Below are positions 51,620 to 62,216 of a DNA stretch of 64,000 nt, piece by piece (within the stretch, counting starts at the first letter, position 1; every line of letters begins with the position of its first letter). The stretch is taken from NCBI GenBank assembly GCA_022827055.1, contig JAJDTR010000050.1, positions 1 to 64,000 on the forward strand. Direction: 5' to 3'. The stretch comes from Candidatus Poribacteria bacterium (lineage in GTDB: Bacteria > Poribacteria > WGA-4E > JAJDTR01). A program made the position numbers and the translations under genes. The notes beneath the pieces are model-generated. The model saw nothing but the letters and a program-made list of their open reading frames with translations, ran no database searches and was not told where the DNA came from.

Positions 51620-52228
51620 AAAGGTGACCTCGAGATTCAATCGAGTGAGCGAGTTTTACACAGAGAGGGTTATCAGCACATCGCGGGCGTTGATGAAGCC
51701 GGACGCGGTCCGCTAGCGGGTCCGGTGGTAGCTGCGGCGGTAATTCTTCCGGTGGATTGCGTCATCCCGGGGGTGACAGATTCAAAGCAGTTGACGCCGA
51801 ACCAACGCGAACGACTGTTCCACGAGATTCAGCGTGCTTCAACCGCGGTTAAGGTCAGTTGTATCAGCAACACAGTTATCGACGAAGTGAATATCCTGCA
51901 GGCTACGCTGCTGGCGATGCGAGATGCCGTAGAACAACTCCTCCCACCTCCGGATTATGTGCTTGTCGACGGCACGCAACTTCCCGCCATTTCCACACCT
52001 TCACAAGCGATTCCGAAAGGCGATTCTCTCAGCCAGCCCATTGCAGCGGCATCTATCATTGCAAAAGTAACGCGAGATCGGTTGATGGCGGAATTTGACG
52101 AACTCTATCCGCAATACGGATTTCGACGACACAAGGGTTATGGCACAAATCAGCATCGGGAGGCAATCGCCCGATATGGCCCCTGTCCGATTCACCGCCG
52201 CAGTTTCAAACCTGTCTCCGATATGTAA
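51620..52228 (+). CDS. rnhB: ribonuclease HII; 5' boundary uncertain (no ATG/GTG/TTG upstream of the DEAGRGP motif in frame)
   Basis: In-frame extension upstream of 51725 reads LEIQSSERVLHREGYQHIAGVDEAGRGPLAGP; downstream VTDSKQLT, RRHKGYGTNQH. Confidence 0.85.
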   Translation, partial: KGDLEIQSSERVLHREGYQHIAGVDEAGRGPLAGPVVAAAVILPVDCVIPGVTDSKQLTPNQRERLFHEIQRASTAVKVSCISNTVIDEVNILQATLLAMRDAVEQLLPPPDYVLVDGTQLPAISTPSQAIPKGDSLSQPIAAASIIAKVTRDRLMAEFDELYPQYGFRRHKGYGTNQHREAIARYGPCPIHRRSFKPVSDM

Positions 52229-52264
52229 TAGATGCGGCATGGTGCTTGAGTTTAGGGATAGGTA

Positions 52265-52645
52265 ATGAGTCAATCGAAAGAGGTCGCAAGAATTGGAGAA
52301 GAACTTGCCGCACAATACCTCAAGGACAGGGGTTATCAAATTCTAGAGCGTAACTACCGCTTGCGATCGGGTGAAATTGATGTCATTGCCAAAGAGGGGA
52401 GGCGAATTGTGTTCGTGGAAGTCAAAACGCGGCGCACCCTCAAATGTGGAGTTCCGCAGGCTGCAGTCACGCTCGCCAAGCAGAAACAGATATCCAAGAT
52501 TGCGTTGAGTTATCTCCAAGCGAATAATCTGTTGGATACGCCCTGCCGTTTTGATGTTGTTGCAATCTACCTTTCTTCCAACAAGTCCACACCCACTAAA
52601 TTTGAACATATCCAAAATGCCTTTGAATATGTTGCGGAGGAGTAA
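52265..52645 (+). CDS. YraN family (UPF0102) endonuclease-like protein
   Basis: GEELAAQYLKDRGYQILERNYRLRSGEIDVIAKEGRRIVFVEVKTR. Confidence 0.96.
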   Translation: MSQSKEVARIGEELAAQYLKDRGYQILERNYRLRSGEIDVIAKEGRRIVFVEVKTRRTLKCGVPQAAVTLAKQKQISKIALSYLQANNLLDTPCRFDVVAIYLSSNKSTPTKFEHIQNAFEYVAEE

Positions 52646-52820
52646 TAGGCGTTTTGCGAGGAGCCTTCTTTATGTTTTTGTTCTCACCTGAGAAACATGT
52701 GATGTACCTCCTTGAACCGCTAGCGTATTCAAAGGCTGGTAGGAGCTCTATCGCGCTCCTTAATCAGTCGCTTGATCGCAGCGCGCACCCTACAAAATTG
52801 GATCGAGATAAAGGTTATCG

Positions 52821-53501
52821 GTGCAAGCAATTATCCTTTGCGGCGGGTTGTCCACACGATTAGGTAATTTCACAGAGAATGTGCCGAAGATCTTGCTGGA
52901 AATAGGGGATTGTACGGTGCTTGATTACCAACTCCGTCTTTTGAGGGAAGCCGGTGTTGATGAGGTTGTCCTAGCATCGGGACACCTGCATGATGTGCTC
53001 TACTCCGCGGTCGGGGAAAGCAGCCAAGGGATACGCATTCACTACGCGAGAGAGGAAACAAGGCTCGGAACCGGCGGCGCAACAAAGAACGCGATGCGGT
53101 ACGTTTCCTCGTCTCCGTTTTATGTGCTAAACGGCGATATTCTGATGAAGGATTTTCCACTTGCCAATCTGTCACGGAATTTTCGCTCAGAAATGGACGG
53201 ATTGCTGCTTGGCGTGTTTACCGACAACATCAGTTCCTATGGCGAGATTGTGTCGGATGAAGGCGGGAGGGTTATCGCATTCCAGGAAAAACAGGCGACG
53301 AAACGGTCGGGGTATGCCAATGGCGCGATATATTTGCTGTCCGAATCAATCAAGAGGTATTTTCCGAACCGGGATGTTTTTTCGATTGAACGGGATGTTT
53401 TTCCGCATGTACCGAACTTATATGTGCTGAACACTAAGATTGATTGGATAGATATCGGAGAACCGGAGAGGTTGGAATACGCGCGGAGGCATTTCGGTTG
53501 A
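52821..53501 (+). CDS. sugar-phosphate nucleotidyltransferase
   Basis: GTG start; AIILCGGLSTRLGNFTENVPKILLEI, YVLNGDILM, IDWIDIGEPERL. Confidence 0.92.
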   Translation: MQAIILCGGLSTRLGNFTENVPKILLEIGDCTVLDYQLRLLREAGVDEVVLASGHLHDVLYSAVGESSQGIRIHYAREETRLGTGGATKNAMRYVSSSPFYVLNGDILMKDFPLANLSRNFRSEMDGLLLGVFTDNISSYGEIVSDEGGRVIAFQEKQATKRSGYANGAIYLLSESIKRYFPNRDVFSIERDVFPHVPNLYVLNTKIDWIDIGEPERLEYARRHFG

Positions 53502-53785
53502 CGGACGGCGGAGGGGATAAATTAGTCTCAGGGAGTGGCTGGTTAGATACGGAGAGTTCTGATGCCAAGCGCTTGAGTGTTGTTAAGCGTCTGACAAGGA
53601 CTTGTATCATTTTCCCATTATTATAGTCCACCAATACCATCGATCAAGTCATTCTAACGCGGGGCAAGATGCCCCGCCTACCTGTTAAGCCTACCGGTTC
53701 AGTGTAAAGAGTGACGGCTGGATTAGGTTTTTTCATAATCGTACAGTTGGAGAATTTTACCCAATATCATTTAAGTGAACCGGTA

Positions 53786-55084
53786 TTACGCGTTCTTTCC
53801 AAGACAGCATTGTTTGTACTTCCTGCCGCTTCCGCATGGACAGGGTGAGTTTCTCCCAACTTTTTGGGTTGTCCCGGCTGGTACCCGACTTGATGAAACC
53901 GCTCCGCGTTTCTTTTCTAGCATGAGCGGTATGATGCTATCGGCGGGTTTGCCGGCTTGCAGGGCGGCAGCCATCAGTTTCATCGGTTCGTCGATGTGGT
54001 TGAAGAACATCTTGTAGCCGTCACAAAGGTAGTTTAACCCATCTTCGCCGGATGGCGTCTTGATAAAGCGATCCTTCGGGCAACCTCCGTTGCAGACGAA
54101 TCGGACTTCGCAATCTCTACAGTATTGGGGCAGCGTGTCTCGCTTGTCTGTCCCAAATTTTCTCTGGAATGGAGAATCCACCATGTCCTCGATTGGCGTA
54201 TCGGCAACATTTCCAAGATGGTATCCCGGAAAGACGAAGTGGTCGCAGGAGTAGAGATCGCCGTTGTGCTCAATCGCCATCGCATCGCCGCAGGTTTCGC
54301 TGAAAATGCAAAGGCTTGGATTATAGCCTACCCATGCCTCAAGCGCAATGTCGAAGATTTGCACGAAGATTTTCCCGATGTCGTTCACAACCCATTCGTC
54401 GAAGACGGCGCATAGGAACTTGCCGTATTGCTTTGCCTGGACCGATCGCTCGGAGACTTGCGTGCCGGTGAAGTGTTCGACAGCGGGGATGAATTGGATG
54501 AATTCGGCGCCTATCTTCTTGAAATAGCGATACAGCTCAAGCGGATAGTCGGCATTGTGACGGTTCAACACACAGAGTATGTTGTAATCCACGCGGTGTT
54601 TCTGCAGGACCTCAAGTCCTCTAAGAACGTCGTGAGAGGATGGTCTTCCACGTTTGTCATATCGATACTTATCGTGTAATTCGGGAGGACCGTCGATGCT
54701 TACGCCAACCAAGAACTTGTTTCGCTTAAGAAAAGACGCCCACTCGTCGTCGATGAGTGTTGCGTTGGTTTGAAATGTGTTTTGGATGTTGGTGCCCGTA
54801 CGCCGATATTTTTGCTGGTATTCGACGGCGCGCCGGAAAAAATCGACTCCCATCAGCGTCGGTTCGCCGCCTTGCCACGCAAAGGTAATCTCGTTTACCT
54901 GCTGCGCCTCAATGTATTGGCGAACATAGTTCTCCAAGACTTCATCTGTCATCCGGAAGGAGCGCGTTTTTGGATAAAGTTTTTCTTTGTCCAAGTAGAA
55001 ACAGTATTCGCAATCGAGGTTACAGATTGGTCCTATCGGTTTCGTCATCACGTGAAACGCACGGGGGGTATTGTGCTCTAGCAT
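53786..55084 (-). CDS. radical SAM/SPASM anaerobic sulfatase maturase-like protein with C-terminal SEC-C motif
   Basis: CNLDCEYCFYL; SPASM cysteines CDHFVFPGYHLGNV...CRDCEVRFVCNGGCPKDR; tail GRNSPCPCGSGRKYKQCC. Confidence 0.94.
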   Translation of the reverse strand: MLEHNTPRAFHVMTKPIGPICNLDCEYCFYLDKEKLYPKTRSFRMTDEVLENYVRQYIEAQQVNEITFAWQGGEPTLMGVDFFRRAVEYQQKYRRTGTNIQNTFQTNATLIDDEWASFLKRNKFLVGVSIDGPPELHDKYRYDKRGRPSSHDVLRGLEVLQKHRVDYNILCVLNRHNADYPLELYRYFKKIGAEFIQFIPAVEHFTGTQVSERSVQAKQYGKFLCAVFDEWVVNDIGKIFVQIFDIALEAWVGYNPSLCIFSETCGDAMAIEHNGDLYSCDHFVFPGYHLGNVADTPIEDMVDSPFQRKFGTDKRDTLPQYCRDCEVRFVCNGGCPKDRFIKTPSGEDGLNYLCDGYKMFFNHIDEPMKLMAAALQAGKPADSIIPLMLEKKRGAVSSSRVPAGTTQKVGRNSPCPCGSGRKYKQCCLGKNA

Positions 55085-55298
55085 TTTTTCCTCATGACAG
55101 GTGCGTAAATAATGGTGCTTTGAATTTTATCAGGGATGGGATTGAAGTTCAATAGAAAAGATATGGGGGAAGGATGGAAGATAAGCCGTGGTCTGTGTTC
55201 AGTGGTTAGTAAAGTGGTGAATAGGCGATTGGAAGGAAGAGACCAAGGTATGAGGGAGAAAACTTGGTTTTAGAGAATATAGTTAAAGGAGGAAAATT

Positions 55299-55847
55299 AT
55301 GTCAGACAAATTGGAGACAGCTACGCTGGGGGCTGGGTGTTTCTGGTGTGTTGAGGCGGTTTTTCTGGAGTTGAAGGGGGTGCATGAAGTCGTGTCCGGG
55401 TATACCGGAGGCGCGGTAAAGAACCCGTCGTATCAGCAGGTTTGTACAGGCATGACCGGTCATGCAGAGGTAGTACAAATCACGTTCGATCCCGGGGTTG
55501 TATCATTCTCGGATTTACTTTATGTCTTCTGGCGCACGCATGACCCGACCACATTGAATCGGCAAGGCGCAGATGTCGGCACTCAATACCGCTCGGCGAT
55601 CTTCTATCATAATGAGAAACAGAAAATAGCAGCGGAAAGTTCCAAACGGGAGACCGATGCTGCAGGATTGTGGCAGAATCCGATTGTTACGGAGATTGTC
55701 CCCGCTGCCGAATTCTATGCCGCGGAGGAATATCACCAGAATTATTATGCTCTAAACTCGTATCAACCGTATTGCCAGATTGTGATTGATCCCAAGCTGA
55801 AGAAGTTGAGGGAAGAGTTTGGGGATAAATTGGAAGGTGTAGATTGA
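55299..55847 (+). CDS. msrA: peptide-methionine (S)-S-oxide reductase MsrA
   Basis: TLGAGCFWCVEAVF, VVSGYTGG, DPTTLNRQGADVGTQYRSAIFY, AEEYHQNY. Confidence 0.97.
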   Translation: MSDKLETATLGAGCFWCVEAVFLELKGVHEVVSGYTGGAVKNPSYQQVCTGMTGHAEVVQITFDPGVVSFSDLLYVFWRTHDPTTLNRQGADVGTQYRSAIFYHNEKQKIAAESSKRETDAAGLWQNPIVTEIVPAAEFYAAEEYHQNYYALNSYQPYCQIVIDPKLKKLREEFGDKLEGVD

Positions 55848-56467
55848 TTCTAAAGAAATCGCGAGGGGCAAAGGATATCTATGGGAACGCTATCTCGGTT
55901 ATTGGGCTCTTTAGAGTTAAGTGTGGAAAATGAGATTGACTTAGGGTTCTCGTAGTCCGGTGCTCAAATCCGCCTAGTTCGGCAGTTATTCCCTACAAAA
56001 GCGTTGCTATCTCGACAGGAACCACCCGGTAGTTGGAAATGTCGAGCGGTTATGTCAATAGCGTATACATCGGTGTCTTCAGAACCATATTGCCTACGCT
56101 CCGCACCTATTTGGGGATTTTACAGGTTTTATTGAAATCTTGCAAACTCCCGTAACTACTGGGTTTGTCGTAGGTTTTCGTATACCGCTCCTCTGGAGCG
56201 GGAAGGAAAATGTCACTTCCCTCTATCAACATTTCGCAGGATCTACTATCGCACTCACTATTCGTTCGTTTGATCCTCTGGAGCGAGAGAAGGGAATATG
56301 GTGTACTCGCATTATTGTTTACCAGAGCCCCTCTCGAAATTTCTATATTGGTACTCATAAAGTGCGGAGTGTAGGATATTGGGAATTATTGCAATCAATT
56401 TGGACTCACAGAGCAAACAGTCTTCCTGTAGCAAGATTCATTCCCACACTTAACCCTGAAGAACCGG

Positions 56468-57802
56468 TTATTGTACATTCGCCAAGTGGATATCGATGGC
56501 TTTCATCACTTGGTCGTAGTCCGGCTCAAGTTCCACCGGGGCATTTACATAGTGAGGATTAACCTCGTCCAATTCACCATTATGATATCGAATTTTAAAA
56601 TCGGGGAATTTTAGACCGTTTGCCGTCGAAATTACCACTACTCGCTCGTCGGATCGGATTTCCTTTCTTTCAACGAGTTTCAGCAGGGCAGCGAGGGCTA
56701 CGCCCGTATGCGGACAGTTGAACAAACCCGTTCGATCGGCTCTGGAAGCGGCATTTGCCAACTCGTTTTCGGTCGCTTGTTCCACAATTCCATTGAACCG
56801 TTTCAGGATGTTTATAGCTCGGTTAGCGGAAACAGGATTGCCAATTTGGATTGCGTTGGCTAAGGTGGGCTGCGCAGCCACCGGTTTAAATTCGTTGAAG
56901 CCTCTAAGGTAACTTTGATACAACGGATTGGCTTTGGCGGCCTGCGCGCAAACGATTCTCGGCAGGTCGTTGATAATTCCAAGATCCTGCATCATCAGGA
57001 ACCCCAGCCCCAAAGCAGTTACATTTCCCAGATTCCCCCCAGGAATAATTATCCAGTCCGGCACCTCCCAATCGAATTGTTGGACAATTTCGATGCTAAT
57101 TGTCTTCTGACCTTCGATTCGGAGAGAATTTATGGAGTTGGCAAGATAAAAATCCGGGTTCACGGTCAGCTTTTGGACTATTGCCATGCAGCCGTCAAAA
57201 TCGGTTTTGAGGGAAAGCGTGATGGCTCCGTTGGCAAGCGGTTGGATGAGTTGCGCGGGTGAGACTTTGGCTTGCGGCAAAAGGATTATCGCGGGAATCC
57301 CTGCGGCTGCCGCATAAGCGGCGAGCGCAGCAGAAGTGTCACCGCTAGACGCACAGAGAACGGCACGGATGCCGGACCCGTTCGAGACAATCTGTTTTAC
57401 CATAGAGATGAGCACCGTCATTCCGAGATCCTTGAAGGAGCCGGTATGACTGTTACCACATTGCTTAATCCAGAGGTCGGAGACGCCTATTTGCTTTCCG
57501 AACCGTTCCGCCCAGAAGAGATTCGTACCTCCCTCGAACATGGAAACAATGTTTTCATCATCAATGATTGGGCAAACGAACTCTTTCTTCCCCCAGACGC
57601 CGCTGCCATAGGGGTATTCGGTTCCCATGTAACGCCTTTCGAAGAGTTCTATCCATGCCGCCGGGCTGCGACGTTTCAGAGATTCAATATTGTGTTTGAC
57701 TTCCAACAGCCCGCCGCAGCGAGTGCAACGATAAATCACGTCGTGAAGAGAATGTGTCTCGCCGCATCCGCTACTGCATTGAAACCACGCATCATATTTC
57801 AT
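56468..57802 (-). CDS. thrC: threonine synthase
   Basis: N-terminal zinc-ribbon-like cysteines; [47 protein letters not shown]. Confidence 0.94.
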   Translation of the reverse strand: MKYDAWFQCSSGCGETHSLHDVIYRCTRCGGLLEVKHNIESLKRRSPAAWIELFERRYMGTEYPYGSGVWGKKEFVCPIIDDENIVSMFEGGTNLFWAERFGKQIGVSDLWIKQCGNSHTGSFKDLGMTVLISMVKQIVSNGSGIRAVLCASSGDTSAALAAYAAAAGIPAIILLPQAKVSPAQLIQPLANGAITLSLKTDFDGCMAIVQKLTVNPDFYLANSINSLRIEGQKTISIEIVQQFDWEVPDWIIIPGGNLGNVTALGLGFLMMQDLGIINDLPRIVCAQAAKANPLYQSYLRGFNEFKPVAAQPTLANAIQIGNPVSANRAINILKRFNGIVEQATENELANAASRADRTGLFNCPHTGVALAALLKLVERKEIRSDERVVVISTANGLKFPDFKIRYHNGELDEVNPHYVNAPVELEPDYDQVMKAIDIHLANVQ

Positions 57803-58148
57803 TTCTTATTTTCGTTTCCCAAATCTCGTTCATGGCATGAAACGATTAAGATGCACACTTTTATTTTTTTGACTTTACTGTCTATGTAGAAATGGCAAGG
57901 GTTGGGTGACGGCAGCTAACATTGCCTGAACCGAGATTTATGAGATCTCTACGGAATTTCAATCGCGTTCCCTGTACGGTCACCTGATCACCCGCTATTC
58001 GCGCTGTTGAGCTGCACCGGGACTTTTAGAGGCCGGTGCGCAGAAGATTAGCTATCGCCCTTACTATCCGTTCGGTTGATGGATTTCTATCGCGCTCGTT
58101 ATTCACTCGCTTGATTGCACCCTACAGATGTGATTATCTAACAGGATC

Positions 58149-58763
58149 TTAGTTTTCGTCTGTTGTATCTAGTTCCAATTCTTCGTTTTGGACTTCATAT
58201 AGAATCTCTTCAATTTCTTCTATAGATGGCAGTTCGGAGAGGTTCTTTAGTCCAAATTGCTCCAAGAATCTGTCCGTAGTGGCGAATAGTAACGATCTGC
58301 CTTGTCCTGGTTTTCTCCCAGCGATGCGTATCAATCCTTTCTGAATAAGCGAATTCACAACGCTGTCACTGTTCACTCCCCGAATTTCTTCCACTTCGGT
58401 GCGTGTAACGGGCTGCTTGTAGGCTACGATGGCGAGGGTTTCAAGCGCCGGGGGTGAAAGCCGAACGCGAACTTGCCGAGTATAGAATTTCTCGATCCAG
58501 TCTCGGTATTCAGGGCGCGAACACACTTGAAAGCCGTTGGCAATTTCGATAAGCTGGAAACTGCGGTTCGCGGCTTGGTAATCATCTTCAAGTGCTATCA
58601 GTTGTTCGCGGATGTCGTGCGTCGAAACGTCTCCTAGGACCTGAGTAAATTGTTTTATCGAGATTGGTTCGTTGGCAGCAAAGAGAATCGCCTCAAGGAT
58701 AGATTTGATTTGGGTCGGACCCAAGGAAGAATCCTGAGGAGGAGTGGGGGAATTTTCGCTCAT
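58149..58763 (-). CDS. scpB: segregation and condensation protein B
   Basis: ILEAILFAANEPISIKQF...LSPPALETLAIVAYKQPVTRTEVEEIRGVNSDSVV. Confidence 0.97.
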   Translation of the reverse strand: MSENSPTPPQDSSLGPTQIKSILEAILFAANEPISIKQFTQVLGDVSTHDIREQLIALEDDYQAANRSFQLIEIANGFQVCSRPEYRDWIEKFYTRQVRVRLSPPALETLAIVAYKQPVTRTEVEEIRGVNSDSVVNSLIQKGLIRIAGRKPGQGRSLLFATTDRFLEQFGLKNLSELPSIEEIEEILYEVQNEELELDTTDEN

Positions 58764-58826
58764 GACAGCAAAACGTGATGGGGAACTGGGGCTAATTTTT
58801 ATTCTTGAAACTCGTATGTCCGCGAC

Positions 58827-59588
58827 CTATCCCTCGCGCCTCACGATGTAGATTTGACCAAACTGCCCCGATTGAATAGCAATGATGCGCCTTAGGCGAA
58901 TCAGCTCTAAGATTGCCAAGAATGTCACAATCTGCTCGACTTTGGTTGCATATCTTGAGAAAAGATCTTCAAACGGCACCTGTTCAGACTCCTTCATTCT
59001 GCGTTCCAAGAACTCCATCTTTTCTTCAACGGTGATTTGCTCTTCGTTGATTTCCTCGTAGGCATCATCTCCATCGAATTGCAACCTTTCGGTGGTCCGC
59101 TGAAACGCCGATAACAGATCGAAGAGGGTTGCCTTAATCTCAAACTCGCGCAAATCTCCCAGTTCATCGCCTGAATCAACACTTCGTCCGAAAACTTGTT
59201 CATGTTCTTCGGCGTAACGGTCCAGCACCTGTGATGCCTCTTTGAACTGTTTGTAATCCAAGAGTTGCTTAACAAGCTCTTCTCGATTCTTGATAGGCAA
59301 TGCATCTTGATCTGTTGCAGATGGAAGAATACTCTGTGATTTCAGATAGAGCAGCGTCGCCGCCATTACCAGAAATTCCGAAGCAACATCCAAGTCCAAT
59401 TGCTCCATGAGATTCAGCCACTCCAAATAGCGCTCCGTGATCTCGGCAATACGAATATCTCTAACATCCATCTCGTCCTTCTGAATCAGGTGAAGCAGCA
59501 GATCCAGCGGTCCTTCAAAAATATCGAGTTTGATGGAGTATATCGAGTCTGTGGATTGGGGTTGAGAGTCCATCGGTAACGCTTGCAT
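58827..59588 (-). CDS. scpA: segregation and condensation protein A
   Basis: IFEGPLDLLLHLIQKDEMDVRDIRIAEITERYLEWL. Confidence 0.97.
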   Translation of the reverse strand: MQALPMDSQPQSTDSIYSIKLDIFEGPLDLLLHLIQKDEMDVRDIRIAEITERYLEWLNLMEQLDLDVASEFLVMAATLLYLKSQSILPSATDQDALPIKNREELVKQLLDYKQFKEASQVLDRYAEEHEQVFGRSVDSGDELGDLREFEIKATLFDLLSAFQRTTERLQFDGDDAYEEINEEQITVEEKMEFLERRMKESEQVPFEDLFSRYATKVEQIVTFLAILELIRLRRIIAIQSGQFGQIYIVRREG

Positions 59589-59856
59589 AAACTCAGTGTT
59601 CGATTCTATACCATGGGTACAACAATTGTTTCATTCGCTCACGGCTCGGAATGTGAAATCCACTGCGAGCAGATAGAGTCTATATTGCTTACATTGCCCC
59701 GGTTTGCGACGTACCCTATAAGAGGGTCGGGCTAGAAGCCCGGGGCATCTCTATCGCCCTCGCTTCGACGCTCAGTTAATCCTAACGGGAATGGGTAGCA
59801 GCTTGAGTCATTTGATCGTCGAATGTTATGCTTATTGACTCGTTTTGACTCTGGTT

Positions 59857-60519
59857 TCAAAGCCCGACGAGCGTGCCAAACAGGTCGTAAATTCCGAAAG
59901 AGACCAAACGAATTACAATAAAGACGGGATTCGGGATTCGCAACAGATTGGGAAGAAAAATTATCCCAAGCAAAATCATCATTCCGTAAGGCCGTAGTCT
60001 GTCAAATGCCTGCGCTTGTCTCCAAGGTAACAACCCATAAACCACACTGAACCCGTCAAGTGGAAACAAAGGAAGCATATTAAACGCCGCGAGGAACACG
60101 CTAATCAGAGCGGACAAGCTCAACTGCCTATATATTTCGCGGTGTATGGAGGTTCCAACAAAGTGATCAAGGAGTTTGACCGCAAGCAGAATCACGAAAG
60201 CGCAGATGATGTTCATCACGGGACCTGCTGCGGCAATGATCATCAGGTCACGCTTGGGATCTTTCAAATTACGCGAGTCGACCGGTACAGGTTTTGCCCA
60301 TCCGAAAAACGCGCCACCGAAAAGCGTACCGAGTAACGGTAGAATAATCGTTCCAAGTATATCAATGTGTGCCGCCGGATTGAACGTTAACCGCTCTTCG
60401 TCTCTAGCTGTCGGATCTCCGAGCATGAGCGCCGCTTTCGCGTGCCCCCACTCATGGAAAGTTAGTAAGATGATGAATTGGATTACACGAAGGATAGCCT
60501 CAAATGGATTGAGCATCAC
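59857..60519 (-). CDS. site-2 protease family (M50) membrane protein
   Basis: ILLTFHEWGHAKAALMLGD; GWAKPVPVD; AFNMLPLFPLDG. Confidence 0.94.
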   Translation of the reverse strand: MMLNPFEAILRVIQFIILLTFHEWGHAKAALMLGDPTARDEERLTFNPAAHIDILGTIILPLLGTLFGGAFFGWAKPVPVDSRNLKDPKRDLMIIAAAGPVMNIICAFVILLAVKLLDHFVGTSIHREIYRQLSLSALISVFLAAFNMLPLFPLDGFSVVYGLLPWRQAQAFDRLRPYGMMILLGIIFLPNLLRIPNPVFIVIRLVSFGIYDLFGTLVGL

Positions 60520-62026
60520 TAAAACCTAGAAACTCGTAAGCCTCCTGTTTCGTGGAAATCTCGCCATCCAACTGGGCTGCGAATGCCTTGGATATGAGAT
60601 TTGAAAATGATTTTCCCGGTTGCAGCCCGAGCCGAATCAAATCGCCTCCACTGATTAACGGCTCAATCACCCGCGAATGAATCAAATAGTCCTCAATTAG
60701 TGCTACTTGCCATTTAGGTTGCTCCGGCTGAATCACAGTGAACACCAGAGCCTCATCAGGGCAAGGTTTTAACAGGCGATAAACTTCGCTTGGTCTGGAA
60801 TCGACTGATAACATGCCGAGAGTTTCATATAAGTCATGGCCCGCGGTCAAGACTGTTTGAATCTCGCAAATATAGAAAGTTTGATTCTCTTTTCTGATTG
60901 CAAAGGATTTCCTCTTTTCAGTGTCGGAAATCAGCCATCTACCTTTTCCCTCTCGAACTGCGGCGTTACGGGAAAGCGAGATGTTCTTTCTTTGCAGCGT
61001 TTCTCGCAACTTCCGCGAGACTTTTCCCTCAGCCAAGTCCTCATTTAGGTCGGCATCGGTTTGGAATAACCTGCGCAGTCGATGAGGCAAAGCCAACCGG
61101 TCAGTGATTGCTTGGATTACATGTTCCGGTACACCGTCACGACGAGATTGGGGATTATTCCAATCGGTGACTCTAAGCAATGACATCCACGCGATCTGCT
61201 CTGTGTCGATTTCCTCATCGCTGAGGTGAATTCTCGCCCAATTGATCGCTCTTTGAACCGCAGCCCAATCGGCACCGAAATCTCGCGCGACTTTCCATTC
61301 AGGGTGAATAGCCCGAAACACGTCGAAATCAAGCAGGCGTCGAACCATGCGCGGTACGGCGTCTTCCGCCAAGATGCGATTGATTTCGTTTCGAATACGT
61401 TCGCCGCTAATCCGGTCTAATACGCTTTGTTGGAGCGAATCATGAATGCGCGCCTGATCGATTGCCTCAATTTGAAACTCGAAACGTCCTTCATATCTCA
61501 CCGCTCGAAAGATACGGGTAGGATCGTCAAGGTAACTCTCGGAATGGAGGGCGCGAACTCTCCCCGCTCGAAGATCTTCCACTCCGTCGACGCAATCAAG
61601 GAGTTCGCCGAATCCCTCGGAATTCAAACGAACAGCGAGCGCATTTATCGAGAAATCACGTCGGCGCAGGTCGTCTTCAATTGCGCCGGGACTAACTAAT
61701 GGTAACGCACCCGGATGCTCATAAGTTTCGCTGCGAGCACTGGCGAAATCAATTCTAGTGCCCGCGGGTTGAATCAGGGTTGCGGTGCCGAACCGGTCGT
61801 GTTTTTGTACTTCCCAGCGCCAACTCTCGCCAAGTTCTCGGGCAAAACTGATGGCGTCTCCCTCAACGACAATGTCCAGGTCGAGATTTTCGCGCCGTAG
61901 CAGAAGGTCACGGACAAAACCGCCGACGACGCAGATGGGCAACCGCGTTTTACTACCAATCTTTCTCAGTAAATCAAGGATTTCACGCGGGACGCTTGAC
62001 TGCTCGGTTAGGACTTGGTCACCCAT
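60500..62026 (-). CDS. CCA tRNA nucleotidyltransferase / poly(A) polymerase family protein
   Basis: VVGGFVRDLLLRRENLDLDIVVEGDA; RRRDFSINALAVRL; DDPTRIFRAVRYEGRF; overlaps the M50 gene by 20 bp. Confidence 0.94.
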   Translation of the reverse strand: MGDQVLTEQSSVPREILDLLRKIGSKTRLPICVVGGFVRDLLLRRENLDLDIVVEGDAISFARELGESWRWEVQKHDRFGTATLIQPAGTRIDFASARSETYEHPGALPLVSPGAIEDDLRRRDFSINALAVRLNSEGFGELLDCVDGVEDLRAGRVRALHSESYLDDPTRIFRAVRYEGRFEFQIEAIDQARIHDSLQQSVLDRISGERIRNEINRILAEDAVPRMVRRLLDFDVFRAIHPEWKVARDFGADWAAVQRAINWARIHLSDEEIDTEQIAWMSLLRVTDWNNPQSRRDGVPEHVIQAITDRLALPHRLRRLFQTDADLNEDLAEGKVSRKLRETLQRKNISLSRNAAVREGKGRWLISDTEKRKSFAIRKENQTFYICEIQTVLTAGHDLYETLGMLSVDSRPSEVYRLLKPCPDEALVFTVIQPEQPKWQVALIEDYLIHSRVIEPLISGGDLIRLGLQPGKSFSNLISKAFAAQLDGEISTKQEAYEFLGFSDAQSI

Positions 62027-62216
62027 ATTCTAGCCCATTCAAGATTACTTCACGGTCATGCGTTATTGTTAGCACTTTCAAAGGCTGGTGCGCAGCGCAC
62101 ACTCTACAGGAGTCCATATCCGTTACAGACACGCAGTTAACTTTAGGAAGCGAGATTGATGCCGCAGACGGAAGAATTTCCAGAAACGACGAGAAGAGAC
62201 GCCGCGTCATCGAAGT

